Source of the DNA: Cryptomeria japonica
Taxonomy: Eukaryota > Streptophyta > Pinopsida > Cupressales > Cupressaceae
NCBI RefSeq assembly: GCF_030272615.1
Contig: NC_081406.1
Location: 240,920,422-240,984,421 of the forward strand
DNA: 64,000 nt
Direction of reading: 5' to 3'
Positions 10,603 through 21,264 of the stretch are shown here, piece after piece (position 1 is the first letter of the stretch; every line of letters starts with the position of its first letter). The notes beneath the pieces were generated by a model that saw only the letters and a program-made list of their open reading frames with translations, had not been told where the DNA came from and searched no databases. Position numbers and translations under genes: made by a program.

Positions 10603-12765
10603 TCATCTCCTATCCCTAGGGCTAGTGGCTGGAGAGTGACGACTGGATGCTCCCTCCTGATCTGGCCGTGGAGGTGGACCCATGGGTGTGTAGCGCGATA
10701 CAGATCGTGAGTGACTCCGAGAGGAACTCCTACGATCCCTATCCATGAGGATCGCACGATAGGTGGTAGCCTCAGTCTGGGCCGCTACTAGATCTCGCCG
10801 CACCTGCTGGAGGTCCTCTGATAGGACTCTCTCTCTCTGCCCCGCCTGACGGAGATCCTCTGATAGGATTCTCTCTCTCTCCCTCCATATATCTACCTGT
10901 AATCGGAATGGGAAAAACAAATCCTCATGCCGACCCGCGTTCCCCTGAGGCCTGTAGGTAATCTGTGAGGAACTAGGAATCTGTGCTATCATGGAGATGT
11001 CTGTCATTGCCTGCTGAATCAAGGAACGCCATTCATGCACATTAGCTGTGGCAGTAGAATAGATCTTTTTTAGTACCATTCTATATCATCAAAGCATTAA
11101 TCAACCAATATAAACCTACTATACCTGGATCTCCCTCGCGCCAGTAGGGATCATGATATGGTAGCATCTGTGACTGGGAACCGCTAGGCTCCCCTCACTC
11201 GAATACTCTATCCACAATGGGTGTAGGCTGGATGGTACTGGTGACAGGTCTCCGTATCGCCTCTTGTTCCCCCTGTTGGGGAATAAAAGGTGGGTCCAGG
11301 GCTATGGTATCGTCTCCTGAATGGTGGGGAGCTGCATCCGACTCCTCCTCATCATCTCTATCATCCTCCTCCTCATCTCCTCGTCATCCTCATCCTCATC
11401 CGCATCATCACCTGCATCCTCCTCGTCCTCCTCTTTATCTGCATCCTCCTCCTCCTCGTCACTGGGCTGATCGCCTGTAGGTGGATCAGGATCTCCCACC
11501 TCCTCATGATCCTCTCCCTCATCTGGCTCCTCTGACCTGGATCCCTCGTCCTCGTCTCGGTCTCCATGTCTCCATGGGCCTAGATAGCCTGTCGGATGAT
11601 CTGGTGGAAAGATAGGACCTGGATATGATCTCATGAACCATGAAATATATCTACGCTGTGCTCCAGGCTCTGCAGAATAGTCAGTGACTACATCCTGATC
11701 TGATCCCTCTAAGTCTGTCGTCTTGATATCATCCACCGTCGGTCTCACTACTGCTCTAGGTCTGGGAAGGACCCGTGAGTGTCGAGTATAGATGGGCACA
11801 TCGGCTGGAACACACTGCTCTAGTCCGAACTGCCTCCGTACTCGGTCAAAATAGAAAGGGATTATGATGTGTGCATATCGTCCTCGCAGTAGGCGGTTCC
11901 TCTGTAGACATGCTAACTGTCTCTCCATACCATCCCATCTGTGCATCCGTAGGTAAGGTCTCCACACTGTCACCTCGGCTGTCAGTCTATCAATAGTCAC
12001 TCTCCAATACAACAAATCCCCAAATCTCCACTCGCTGGTCAATGGATAAGCGAACACCCTAGGTCGCTCGCTCGCTATACTCAGTGGATAGCCGACGGGC
12101 CTGGTGCATGTGAAGTGCTCTAAGATCCACACCTGCAGAAGTGTGCATGTCATCAAACTACAACCCTGTCCGAATACATACTCCTCAAGGTCGTGATAGA
12201 GATGTGCAAGCATACTCCGACCCCATGCATAAACTCTCCTATGTCTCTCCATCCCTCTGATACACCATGTGAGGCCCCCATGCATGTGTGTCCCTCGCCC
12301 ATTAGGGCAGACGGCTAGTGCTATGATGGCTATCATGAGGCGTCTCAGAAGTGGTATCTCTCCTGTAGGATGTAAGAGCCAGCTGACCATGATACGACCT
12401 CTCATCTCGCTCGGCATGACTCTCCCTATGCAATACATCTGCTCCCTCTGATGATCCTCTGCTACCCGATCAGTCGCATATGTGACTGTCGCTCCTCTGA
12501 TAGGAAGACGCAGTATACGGTACACATCCTCTAGTGTGACCGTCAGCTCTCCTACCGGAAGGTGAAAGGTACAGGTGTCCGGATCCCATCTCTCCATCAG
12601 TGCCATCAGCATCGCAGGATGAAATTGAATGGCCGGCATAAGAATCATGTACCACAATCCTACTATCGATAGGGTGTCTCTCTCTGACTTAGTCAGCTGT
12701 GGAATCTGGTCTCGCAAAGTGCGAAGGATGTGTCCCGCTGTGTGCTCTCTCATGTACGGGAGACC

Positions 12766-13079
12766 CTACAAAATGAAAACATGACCAAAATCAGTACTCA
12801 ATCATCGAAATCGCAAATGCAAACTGTTGAACATTGAATGCTTGCCTTGTAACCCCTCACCAGGCCCTGATTGGGGACCATGGCGCCCTGTCAGGGACCA
12901 TGGCGCCCTGCAGGGACCATGGCGCCCCTGTCAGGGACCATGGCGCCCTGGGGGGACCAGGGCGCCCCTCAGGGACCAGGGCGCCCTAGGTGGGCCCCGG
13001 TCGGCATTCAGGGTCCGCATTCGATCACGAAAAAGTCAAACATGCGAGAAATCAAAAGTCAAACATTCAGTCAACTCAC
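12766..13079 (-). other. Predicted intron 1 of the element B antisense PMD gene
   Basis: On the minus strand the donor GTGAGT is at 13079-13074 and the acceptor TTTTCATTTTGTAG ends at 12766. The intron is phase 0 and lies at the same position relative to the protein as the predicted intron 23899-23247 of element A. It holds the GGCGCC repeat array. Confidence 0.65.
12874..12988 (+). repeat. Six tandem GGGACCATGGCGCCC-type repeats
   Basis: Six copies of a roughly 20-bp unit, GGGACCATGGCGCCCTGTCA with small variations, each containing the palindrome GGCGCC and the first four also CCATGG. The last two read GGGACCAGGGCGCCC. Similar single copies occur in the element B LTRs (about 3003 and 14110). 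The array lies in intron 1 of the antisense gene. Confidence 0.85.
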
Positions 13080-13238
13080 CTCGTCCAGTGGCTCGTTGTC
13101 GATCACGGCCTGGCGCAGGATCTCAATCCTCGTGGGACGCTCCGGTCATCGTGAAGGCATGATGACTAGGTGGGCTCTGCTGCACTGAATAGTATCCTGA
13201 AATTGACAAAGTGACGAATACAAGTGTCACTTTCAAAG

Positions 13239-13244
13239 TATATA
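13239..13244 (-). promoter_or_regulatory. TATA box candidate for the element B antisense gene
   Basis: TATATA lies 79 bp upstream of the antisense ATG at 13160. Element A has TATAAATG about 97 bp upstream of its homologous ATG. The two agree in placement, but TATATA is short and self-complementary, so this is suggestive only. Confidence 0.4.
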
Positions 13245-13471
13245 CTCTCGTTTGTTTATTCTTACTTCTTAAAACCCTAATTTTTATCCTATCCTTCATT
13301 TTATCATAACTTGAGTTTGGGAGATGCGATTTTTGAACCGTTTGTTGCGTTGGAATCGTATTTTCCTTCTCCTACTCTCAGGATGTTCCAAAAAGTGCTC
13401 TGATGAAGCCTATTTAGTGAACACCCCTCATCAATACTCTATTACACAATTTGTCGCAAGTAAACATGCTA

Positions 13472-13510
13472 CCCTGTTTCACCTCCCTAAATAAGCAAGT
13501 TGAAACAGGG
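13472..13510. other. Hairpin near the 3' end of element B
   Basis: Perfect 10-bp arms CCCTGTTTCA (13472-13481) and TGAAACAGGG (13501-13510) enclose a 19-base loop. The hairpin lies about 220 bp before the polypurine tract and upstream of the antisense promoter. A role in RNA 3' processing or packaging is possible but not shown. Confidence 0.6.
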
Positions 13511-13727
13511 GGGGGCATATAGCTACTCACAGATTTCATCACTTTCCCTAGTAAGCATTAGGTGATTTTTGTGATCTAACGTTTGTTTTGTAGGGTGCGG
13601 TTCCTAACTGTGTACTGCAGATACCACTGGGGGCTTCGTTCGATGACTTATGGATATATCCTTTTTCAAATAATGTTTAGTTTTCTGTACTTTAGCTTGC
13701 ATATGCACGTAGTACTCATATGACCGC

Positions 13728-13743
13728 TAAAGTGGGGGCTAAA
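13728..13743 (+). other. Polypurine tract of element B
   Basis: TAAAGTGGGGGCTAAA directly abuts the TG of the 3' LTR, the expected place for plus-strand priming. A pyrimidine pair interrupts it. Element A has a similar tract at 24376-24388. Confidence 0.8.
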
Positions 13744-15371
13744 TGTAGCATCGTAAATTGTACGCACTTGCTAGGGTGATACAATTTCGCACCTAGTTTA
13801 GCACCTGCCTTAGTGCGTTTTGCATTATGCATTGCATTTCTCCTTAAGCACTTAATTAATCAAATTAATTAGGTCTAAGGCCCTATTTCATCATTTTCTA
13901 CATCACAAAGTTGGGCCCTTTCACTAAAGCGCGCCCTTCACATTTTATTCTTCCAATACACCACTTAATCAAAAACCCTAATTAAGTCCTATTTCGAACT
14001 TGGGGGCTTGGTTTTGGGGTCTAAACATCTCAAAATCACCTGTAACTTCGGGATTCTCTCTAAAATCATCATATCCGACGGCCCTGAAAATTTGGTGAAA
14101 AGTTGTCGGGACCATGGCGCCCGTGCAACATGGTCCCGGACATTTTTCCCGAAATTTTGGGAGCACGATCCAATCATAAAATAAAGCTTAACCCCAAGAA
14201 ATTGGCGGGATATTCAATCTCTAGGTCGGCCAAAATACGAATTTACGACCTAGGGTTTCATACATAAAAGCTCTCTTTCCTCATTTGAAGGGATCGGATT
14301 TTTGTTTCCAAGAACTTCATATGCAGCGAAAGAGCAGATCTTTGAGGACTTCAACAACACTCAACATCATTCTATCAAGCATCTATCAAATTCATTCATT
14401 CATCCAATTAGGGCTTGGAAGACATTGAAGAACAATAGGAGATTACCGACTGAAGATTGGCTTGTACTCCCCCCTTGAGGGTTGGGTATGATTTCATATT
14501 GTTTTCATGTCCTTACATAAGCTTTGATATATCATTTATTCATGCTTTAGATCACATTGCATCTTGATTTAGAGCATTTGCATTATCATTTACAAGCAAT
14601 TAGGGTTTACTTTCTAGGTTGCTCTAGTTTGCTTTCTTGCATTTTGGACCTTGCACACACACTAGGTCTGCACACACAATACATTTTACAAAACAACTTG
14701 GCTATTCGTGGAGGTGGAAATCACCAAAGCGGGGGTTTGACTAAGGCAAAACCCTATATAGCCGCCCTTCCCCCTTTTCAGATATTATTGCAGGTTTCGG
14801 GATTCGGACGACGCCGCAGGACACAGATCCGGAAAGAGGAGACTGAGACAGAACTCTGTGTGCAATTGCAGCTCAGAAGACTGGGACAGGGGCGCTGGGT
14901 GCCCTGGTCCCTGGGAAAGAGGCGCTGGGCGCCCTGGTCCTCCGGACAGACAGCTTTCCGACAGTTTCTAGACAGTGTTTCAGGGTGCAAAACAGTGGTT
15001 TCCGGTGCAGTTTTCAGGACAGTGGCGCCCGCGCCCCCGTCCCGAACATTTTCAGTCCGATTTCGACTCCGGGTACATATCTGCATTCTTATTTTATCCT
15101 TACATTTACAGCTGTTCATTGCTTAATCTCAATTCTGCAAACTTGTTACTAGTTCATACTTACATTTTGAGGTTAGGGTTTGAACTTGTATCATTTTAGC
15201 TTTCAATTTCAACAAGGGAATAGAAATCCTAATAGATATCCTGTGGCTCTCTCTTTCACCAAAAGAAGTAGCCAACCGTGCGATATCTCTAGGCTCTTTC
15301 GTATTCCATAATGTGTGTCAAAAGGTAGGATTAGGGCATGATTAACCTAGTCTCGCTTTTTCCCCTACACA
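13744..15371 (+). repeat. Element B 3' LTR
   Basis: 1628 bp, the same length as the 5' LTR with no indels that I can see. About 28 substitutions are visible, nearly all C/T or G/A. A TATA box is at 14755-14760. Confidence 0.95.
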
Positions 15372-15376
15372 CCTGC
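15372..15376. repeat. Right target-site duplication of element B (CCTGC)
   Basis: Matches the left copy CCTAC at 2632-2636 with one transition. Element A coding sequence resumes immediately after it. Confidence 0.8.
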
Positions 15377-17594
15377 TAATGCACAACAGGAACGATCAAC
15401 TATTCTCATCAAGGAAACCAAAGAATACAATGTGGGGACTCTTGAAAATCCTCACCTCATACATCTGGCATCTCTTCTCACTCAAGAGGAACAGCCTAAG
15501 TTTATAGAGTTCTTCCAGAAGCGTCAGATCAACTTTACATGGTCATATGCAGACATGCCTGGGCTTGATCCTGATTTAGTCTTGCATCACCTCACCGTCA
15601 CAAAAGGAGCCAAACTTGTCAAGTAGAAGCTTCGTAAGATGCATCCCCAAATTGCAGTGCTAGTCAAAATAGAACTCAAGAAACTCCTAGATGTTGGTTT
15701 CATTAGACCAATTGATTATGCAGAATGGATCTCCAATATTGTGCTTGTCGACAAACCAAAAGGGGGCATCCGCATTTGTACTGACTTCAGAGATCTGAAT
15801 AAGGCATGTCCTAAGGATGACTTCCCCTTACCAAATATCGACATCATAGTGGATCTTACAATAGGACACGCCATGCTTTCACTCATGGATGGCTTTTCAG
15901 GATACAATCAGATAAAGATCGCACCAGAAGATCAGCATAAGATAGCCTTCACATGTCCATGGGGCACATATTGCTGGAATGTGATGCCTTTCGGTCTCAA
16001 GAATGCAGGAGCAACCTATCAAAGAGCAATGACCACCATCTTCCATGACATGATGCATACTATGATGGAAGATTATGTTGATGACTTACTAGCAAAATCA
16101 CTCACCAGAGAAGAGAATCTCCACATCTTAGATAAAATATTTGATAGACTGGAACAATACCGTGTTCGACTCAACCCAAAGAAATGTGTCTTTGGAGTAA
16201 CCTCCGAGAAGCTTCTAGGATACATTGTCTCAAGCAATGGTATTGAGGTCGACCCAGCAAAGGTAAAAGCAATCATGGATATGCCACCACCAAAGAATAT
16301 TAGTCAGCTAAGGACATTACAAGGACGACTTCAATCCATCCGAAGATTCATTGCACAACTGGCTGATAAGTGTCACCCATTCACACACCTGCTACATAAG
16401 AACATCTGCTTTCAGTGGGATGCTCGATGCCAGCAAGCATTTCAGACGCTTAAAAACTATCTCATGAATCCACCATTGTTGATCCCACCAGATCCAAGTA
16501 GACCGTTGTTACTCTATATCTCAGCAACAAGTACAACATTGGGTGTACTACTGGCACAACATAATACAGAAGGAAAAGAGTGTGTTGTTTACTACATCTC
16601 TCGCACACTGGTTGGCTATGCACTCAATTACACCCCTATTGAGCGAGCTTGCTTAGCAATAATCTTAGCAGCCACTAAACTAAGGCACTATCTATTAACA
16701 CACAAAGTACAACTCATTGCAAAGATTGATCCTCTCAAGTATTTACTCAGCAAAGCAGCATTGACAGGTCACTTGGCCAAATGGGTGATGATTCTAAGTG
16801 AATTTGACATCGAGTATGTGGACTGTAAAGCTATCAAAGGTCAAGTCATTGCAGATCAGTTGGCTGATGCACCTCTCATAGGTGATCATCCTCTGATTTC
16901 CAATTTTCCAGATGAAGAGATATTCATGATCACAACAACACAACCATGGAAACTTTACTTTGATGGTTCATACACTAGGCATGGCTCGGGGGCAGGCATC
17001 CTATTTATCACACCTCAAGGTGATAGCATCCCGAAGTCTTACAGGCTCACATTTCCATGCACTAACAACATAGCAGAGTATGAGGCCTTGATCACAGGAC
17101 TCAAGCTAGCCGTACAATGGAAATTACAAGAACTACAAGTATATGGTGACTCACAACTGGTCATTCAACAAGCAACTAATGAATATCAGACAAAGGATGA
17201 TAAACTCATGCCATATAAGCAAATGGTGGACACTCTAAAGACATCATTTACTACTATCACTTTTGAGCAGATACCAAGAGATCAGAATCGAGCTGCTGAT
17301 GCTATGGCTACCATCGCATCTCTACTAGATCTCCCACAGAATTCAACATGCTATGAGTTCTTGGTCGAACAGCTTTGGATTCCCGCTTATGATATCCCTG
17401 AATCTGAAATGATATGTCGCCTTGTCGGTTCTGAATCCCCATGGTATGGTGAATTCTACACCTATCTCCGTGATCACACCCTTCCTCCCAACCAATCGAA
17501 TAACCAACGTAAAACCTTCATTCGCCAAACTACTCAATATACCATTATTGCCGAAACCCTATACCGACACGGTCTTGATGGTACTCTCCTTTGA
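15377..17594 (+). pseudogene. Element A reverse transcriptase and dual RNase H (right half of interrupted polyprotein)
   Basis: The frame continues that of 193-2636 once element B is discounted. TAG at 15624-15626 sits where element B has Gln (PVKQKIQKM), consistent with CAG to TAG. RT motifs: CTDFRDLNKACPKDD near 15778, LMDGFSGYNQ near 15883, MPFGLKNAGATYQ near 15985 and YVDD near 16075. The RT-linked RNase H (LLYISATSTTLGVLLAQH) is near 16507, followed by the archaeal-type RNase H with LYFDGSYTRHGSGAG near 16954, NNIAEYEAL near 17065, YGDSQLVI near 17140 and AADAMA near 17290. A TGA at 17592-17594 ends the ORF where element B has Arg, consistent with CGA to TGA. Confidence 0.9.
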
Positions 17595-18698
17595 TGTCTG
17601 GAACAAGGTGAGATAACAAAGGCTTTGGAAGAAGTCCATGAGGGAATTTGCAGGACTCACTCAAGTAGTCCGTCACTAGCCAAGAAACTCATACGCAATG
17701 GATACTATTGGCCATCTATGGAAAAAGATTCCTACTACTTTGTTAGAAAATGCAAGAAATGTCAAGTTCATAGCGACTTGATACATGCACCAGCCCAGGA
17801 ACTACAACCAATCACAACACCATGGCCTTCTTGTCAATGGGGTCTTGACCTTGTGGGTAAAATCCATCCATCTTCATCCAACGGCCATAAATTCATTATT
17901 ACCGCCACCGAATATTTCACAAAGTGGATCAAAGCTATTCCACTTACCCAAGTCACCGACAAGCAGATCGCCTCATTCATCCTCAACTACATCATCTGCC
18001 AGTATGGTGTGCCCATGTCCATCATCACAGATAACGATCTTCCTTTCAAAAATCAAGATGACCGGGAACTTTGTGAAAAATTTCATATCCAACACCGCTT
18101 TTCCACTCCCTATTACCCACAAGGCAATGGTCAAGCCGAAGCATCCAATAAAAATATATTGAGGATCCTAAAGAAGACAGTCAATGATGCCGGTTGTGAT
18201 TGGCATGTTCAACTAAATCTAGTGCTATGGGCATATCGAACTAGCATTCGAACCCCTATAGGTGCAACTCCTTATTTGTTGGTCTATGGTGCAAAAGCTA
18301 TCTCGCCTATTGAGGTAGAGATACCATCATTATGGGTTTCCTTGCACAATCTCATCGATGATGAAGCATACAGAGTCTCATGCCTCCAAGACTTAGAATT
18401 ACTTGATGAGAAGCGACAAGTTGCATACAATCATCTCAAAGCCTATTAGCAGCGCATGAGCAGAAGCTACAATCACCGAGTTAGACCTCATACATTTGAG
18501 GTAGGTGATCTTGTTCTACGAGAGAATCCTCGCAACCAACCAAATAGAGAACATCAGGGCAAGTTTGAATCAAACTGGCTGGGCCCATATGTTGTCACTG
18601 CTGTGTTCGGGTCCGGGGCATATCAGTTGGCTACATCAGAAGGTGAACCGCTTGCAGATCCAATCAACAGCATGCACCTCAAACGATTTTATACCTAA
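17595..18698 (+). pseudogene. Element A integrase
   Basis: Same frame after the TGA at 17592. The HHCC domain ends with KKCKKCQVH near 17755. The core has LDLVG near 17845, TDNDLPFKNQ near 18028 (the usual Gly after DN is Asp) and the third catalytic residue in GQAEASNK near 18130. A TAG at 18447-18449 breaks the frame, and the C-terminal region (FEVGDLVLRENPRN, LGPYVV) runs to the stop at 18696-18698. There are two nonsense codons in or just before the domain, but the catalytic triad itself is retained. Confidence 0.9.
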
Positions 18699-21264
18699 GG
18701 TGTACAGAGCATCAGGCTCCCCTACATACCAGAAAATACCAAAAACATTCAGAAAAATGTCCTGAAGAAAATACAAAAAACATTCAAAAAAGTAAAGAAA
18801 AATCATGCATCCAAACGGTGAACAACCACTCCGGTGGCACCTTGGGTAAGTAAGATGGTGAAAACCTGGCAAATAGGTGCCACTCATAAAGTCTATGGCT
18901 CCATTATCTTTCAGACTTGTTGCGATTACATCTACTTCATACATACATCCATCCATCCAAAATCATGGCTTGTTATTCCTCTGTAATTATGATAGTACTC
19001 CATACATCTTGCATCCCGCTTTTTCATAGTCATGTCTAAAACTAGGGGCAATCCCCTTAACCTATTGATGGAAGTGGATTCTACATTGTCTTATGATTCA
19101 TTAAGTTCTTCATTCAAGCAATCATCAAAAATCCAAAAACATTCAAAAATATCTCGCAAAAATACTAAAAACATTCAAAACAATTCAAAATCCAAAAACA
19201 TCGACAAACCATTGAAAAATCCAACAAAAACATGGCAACACCTTGTACATACTCATCCATGCAGATACCAAAACAAGCATTGACAAAATACTCACACGAT
19301 GACCATTTACCAATCAACCACACAATCCACATCAACACTCAAAAACTGTCTTCAACAAAGATGCATCCTTCCTTACCAAAACAAAGACAAAAGTGACATT
19401 TTCTTTGACAAGAAAATTATGTTAAGCTATCAAATACTTGGTTGATTTGTGAATACAATCATTCGTTTATCTGTATCGGGATCTTTCAGCATTGTTTTGT
19501 ATCATTTGCACATTATTTCTGATGAAGTTCTGGGGCATGTACTAATGGTGTCTACGTGGGAAGTTCACCAAGCTACGTGATCATAGGCAGAAATATAGTC
19601 ATAGATCATTACGGCTTGCTGACTACAACATATACCTCGACCATATGAGCATGAACTATTACCAAGGATCCATATTCTTTATTCTTTATGTATATACTGT
19701 TTGTTTGCAGGAACAATGCTCATTCTTTGGTTCCTCCTCATCCAAACTAGATAAAGGTTTTATCTCTTAGTAAGGTATGCACTTGTCTCAGGATATGATC
19801 AGCCTAAGATCAAGGAGGATGATCCAAGTCATGCATGAACGGCAATAATCCTTGTCTATTCTGCAAGCAATACTCTGGTCGACTTGACCCTTATATCAAG
19901 TCGTTTGTATTAACTTGCTATATAAATTCCATGAAAGGAATACTCAGGTCATCTTGAATCATTATGTCAAGATGCTTGTATTCTCTTCCAACATTTTAAA
20001 GCTCAATGATGAAAATAGAGCACTATGGATCATCATTTCATCTCATCTATTTATATATTGCATTCCATTTCATATCACCCATCCATTCACTCATTCATAT
20101 ATAGGATTTATATGCAAAATGTGAAAATTAGGCTGGTCTTGGATACAATCACAACCGAGTACTCTGATACATCATCAATGCATCATGCCAAGTCTTAAAA
20201 ACCTTGCATTCCTCATGGTCATATCATCATCGCATTTAGGTGCATCTTGCATTAAGTACCTTCATGTCATTTTAAAACTTTGCATATAGTTCATTTTCTT
20301 GACATTTAGTTTTCATTAATCATTTGCATCATTGCATCAATCATAAATAATTAGATTCATTCATGAGATCAAATTGTCTTTGATTGTTTTAAATCATTTA
20401 CTCGGCATTTAGTGTCAATTATCCATCATCATTTCATCACCCTTTATCATTTATTATTACATCCTTTCATTAGTGAAAAAGTGCATTCATTCATCCATTA
20501 ACTAAGTATCTTATTATTCTCATTTTAGGATTCATTCACATTGCATTCATTATCCTCTTTTTAATTGCATTAAGGTGCAGTTATTACAAACCATAAGTTA
20601 TAATATCATCACATTATCATTTTTACTTAAATCATATTTAAGCATTTAAAATCATAAAATCCACTTGTTTATAAAACATTGGTTCATAACATTTTATTTC
20701 CATTATATATATGCGTTCATTTAAAACATTATCATATAAACATTTGTACTTTACATTTTGTTTATCCATATTGCATTCATTTAACAAACATCTAGAAGCA
20801 TATCCATACATAACATCATTCATTCGACCATTGCATTAACATCATCACATAAATCATCTCATCATTATATCAAAATAGGAAACACCAAAATCCTGTTCAT
20901 AAATTATCATAAGCATACATCATCATCATGGCATTACATACATAAAGCATTGCATCAAAAATCAAAACAAATCATACATATATTAACTTGCATTCATATG
21001 TCAGTATCGTCATAAACACATGCATAAAAGAAACATCTCATCAAATGCATACATATACACACATCCATCTAAGCAATCACTCATCATCCTGCATAAACAT
21101 CCATACATAATCAACTGCATATCATCAAAATATGGGATCTCCATATATATCTCATCTCATATATCAGAGTGTAATGAAGTCTACAAAATCAGCTACCAAG
21201 AGCCATCCAAGATACAGTCCAAAAAATAGACAATGATACAATACATATATGCAAAAATGCTCTC
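18699..21264. other. Element A 3' spacer, no gene seen
   Basis: No protein-like ORF on either strand. The stretch is rich in short A-rich and CATT/CATC-rich motifs, with an AAAAACATTCA-type repeat near its left end. Tat elements commonly have long, repeat-prone 3' regions. Confidence 0.6.
18733..19220 (+). repeat. Dispersed AAAAACATTCA-type short repeats
   Basis: Motifs such as CCAAAAACATTCA, CAAAAAACATTCA and CTAAAAACATTCA recur at about 18740, 18775, 19130, 19166 and nearby in two clusters. They create the low-complexity Lys/Asn/Ser ORF at 19032-19283, which I do not treat as a gene. Confidence 0.5.

Larger units (their letters stand above)
10603..13160 (-). pseudogene. Element B antisense gene: plant mobile domain (PMD) protein, three-exon model
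   Basis: My model reads exon 1 as 13160-13080 (ATG to a GACGAG/GTGAGT donor), exon 2 as 12765-11125 (acceptor TTTTGTAG/GG) and exon 3 as 11045-10603. Introns are 314 nt (phase 0) and 79 nt (phase 1), and both joins keep frame. Exon 2 holds the PMD signature, residues 55-90 of the ORF from the ATG at 12753: ERWDPDTCTFHLPVGEL followed by TVTLEDVYRILRLPIRG. PMD proteins (MAIN/MAIL type) act in plant gene silencing and are also found in transposons. A Glu/Asp-rich tail follows, then a coiled coil (RERVLSEDLQQVRRDLVAAQ) and an RS-rich end. Damage: TGA at codon 5 of exon 1, a frameshift in the acidic run near 11370, and a TGA near 11192. The product is probably nuclear, from the RS and basic tail; this is inference. 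Confidence 0.75.
2637..15371 (+). mobile_element. Element B: complete-length Ty3/gypsy (Tat-type) LTR retrotransposon nested in element A
   Basis: The element is 12,735 bp. It has two 1628-bp LTRs starting TGTAGCATCG and ending CCCTACACA, a primer-binding site three bases after the 5' LTR, a purine-rich tract before the 3' LTR and a 5-bp target duplication. The sense strand carries a Gag-like region, protease, G-patch, reverse transcriptase, two RNase H domains and integrase. The antisense strand carries a PMD gene between integrase and the 3' LTR. I count about 28 differences between the LTRs by eye (about 1.7%), all but two of them transitions. The insertion is much younger than element A, but it is already inactivated by a frameshift, two stops and a changed integrase active site. 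Confidence 0.95.

Noticed and set aside
11217-11535. Plus-strand His/Pro- and Ser-rich ORFs
   Set aside because: Shadows of the Asp/Glu-rich run of the antisense PMD gene.
12874-12988. TGGCGCC strings as tRNA-Asp-type primer sites
   Set aside because: They sit within a tandem array in an intron, not next to an LTR end. The real primer site is at 4268.
14557-15126. 189-residue ORF inside the element B 3' LTR
   Set aside because: The same region in the 5' LTR is broken by a stop (TTTTTAG versus TTTTCAG), so it is a chance opening.
19032-19283. 83-residue Lys/Asn/Ser ORF
   Set aside because: Made of AAAAACATTC repeats in the element A 3' spacer; no counterpart in element B.
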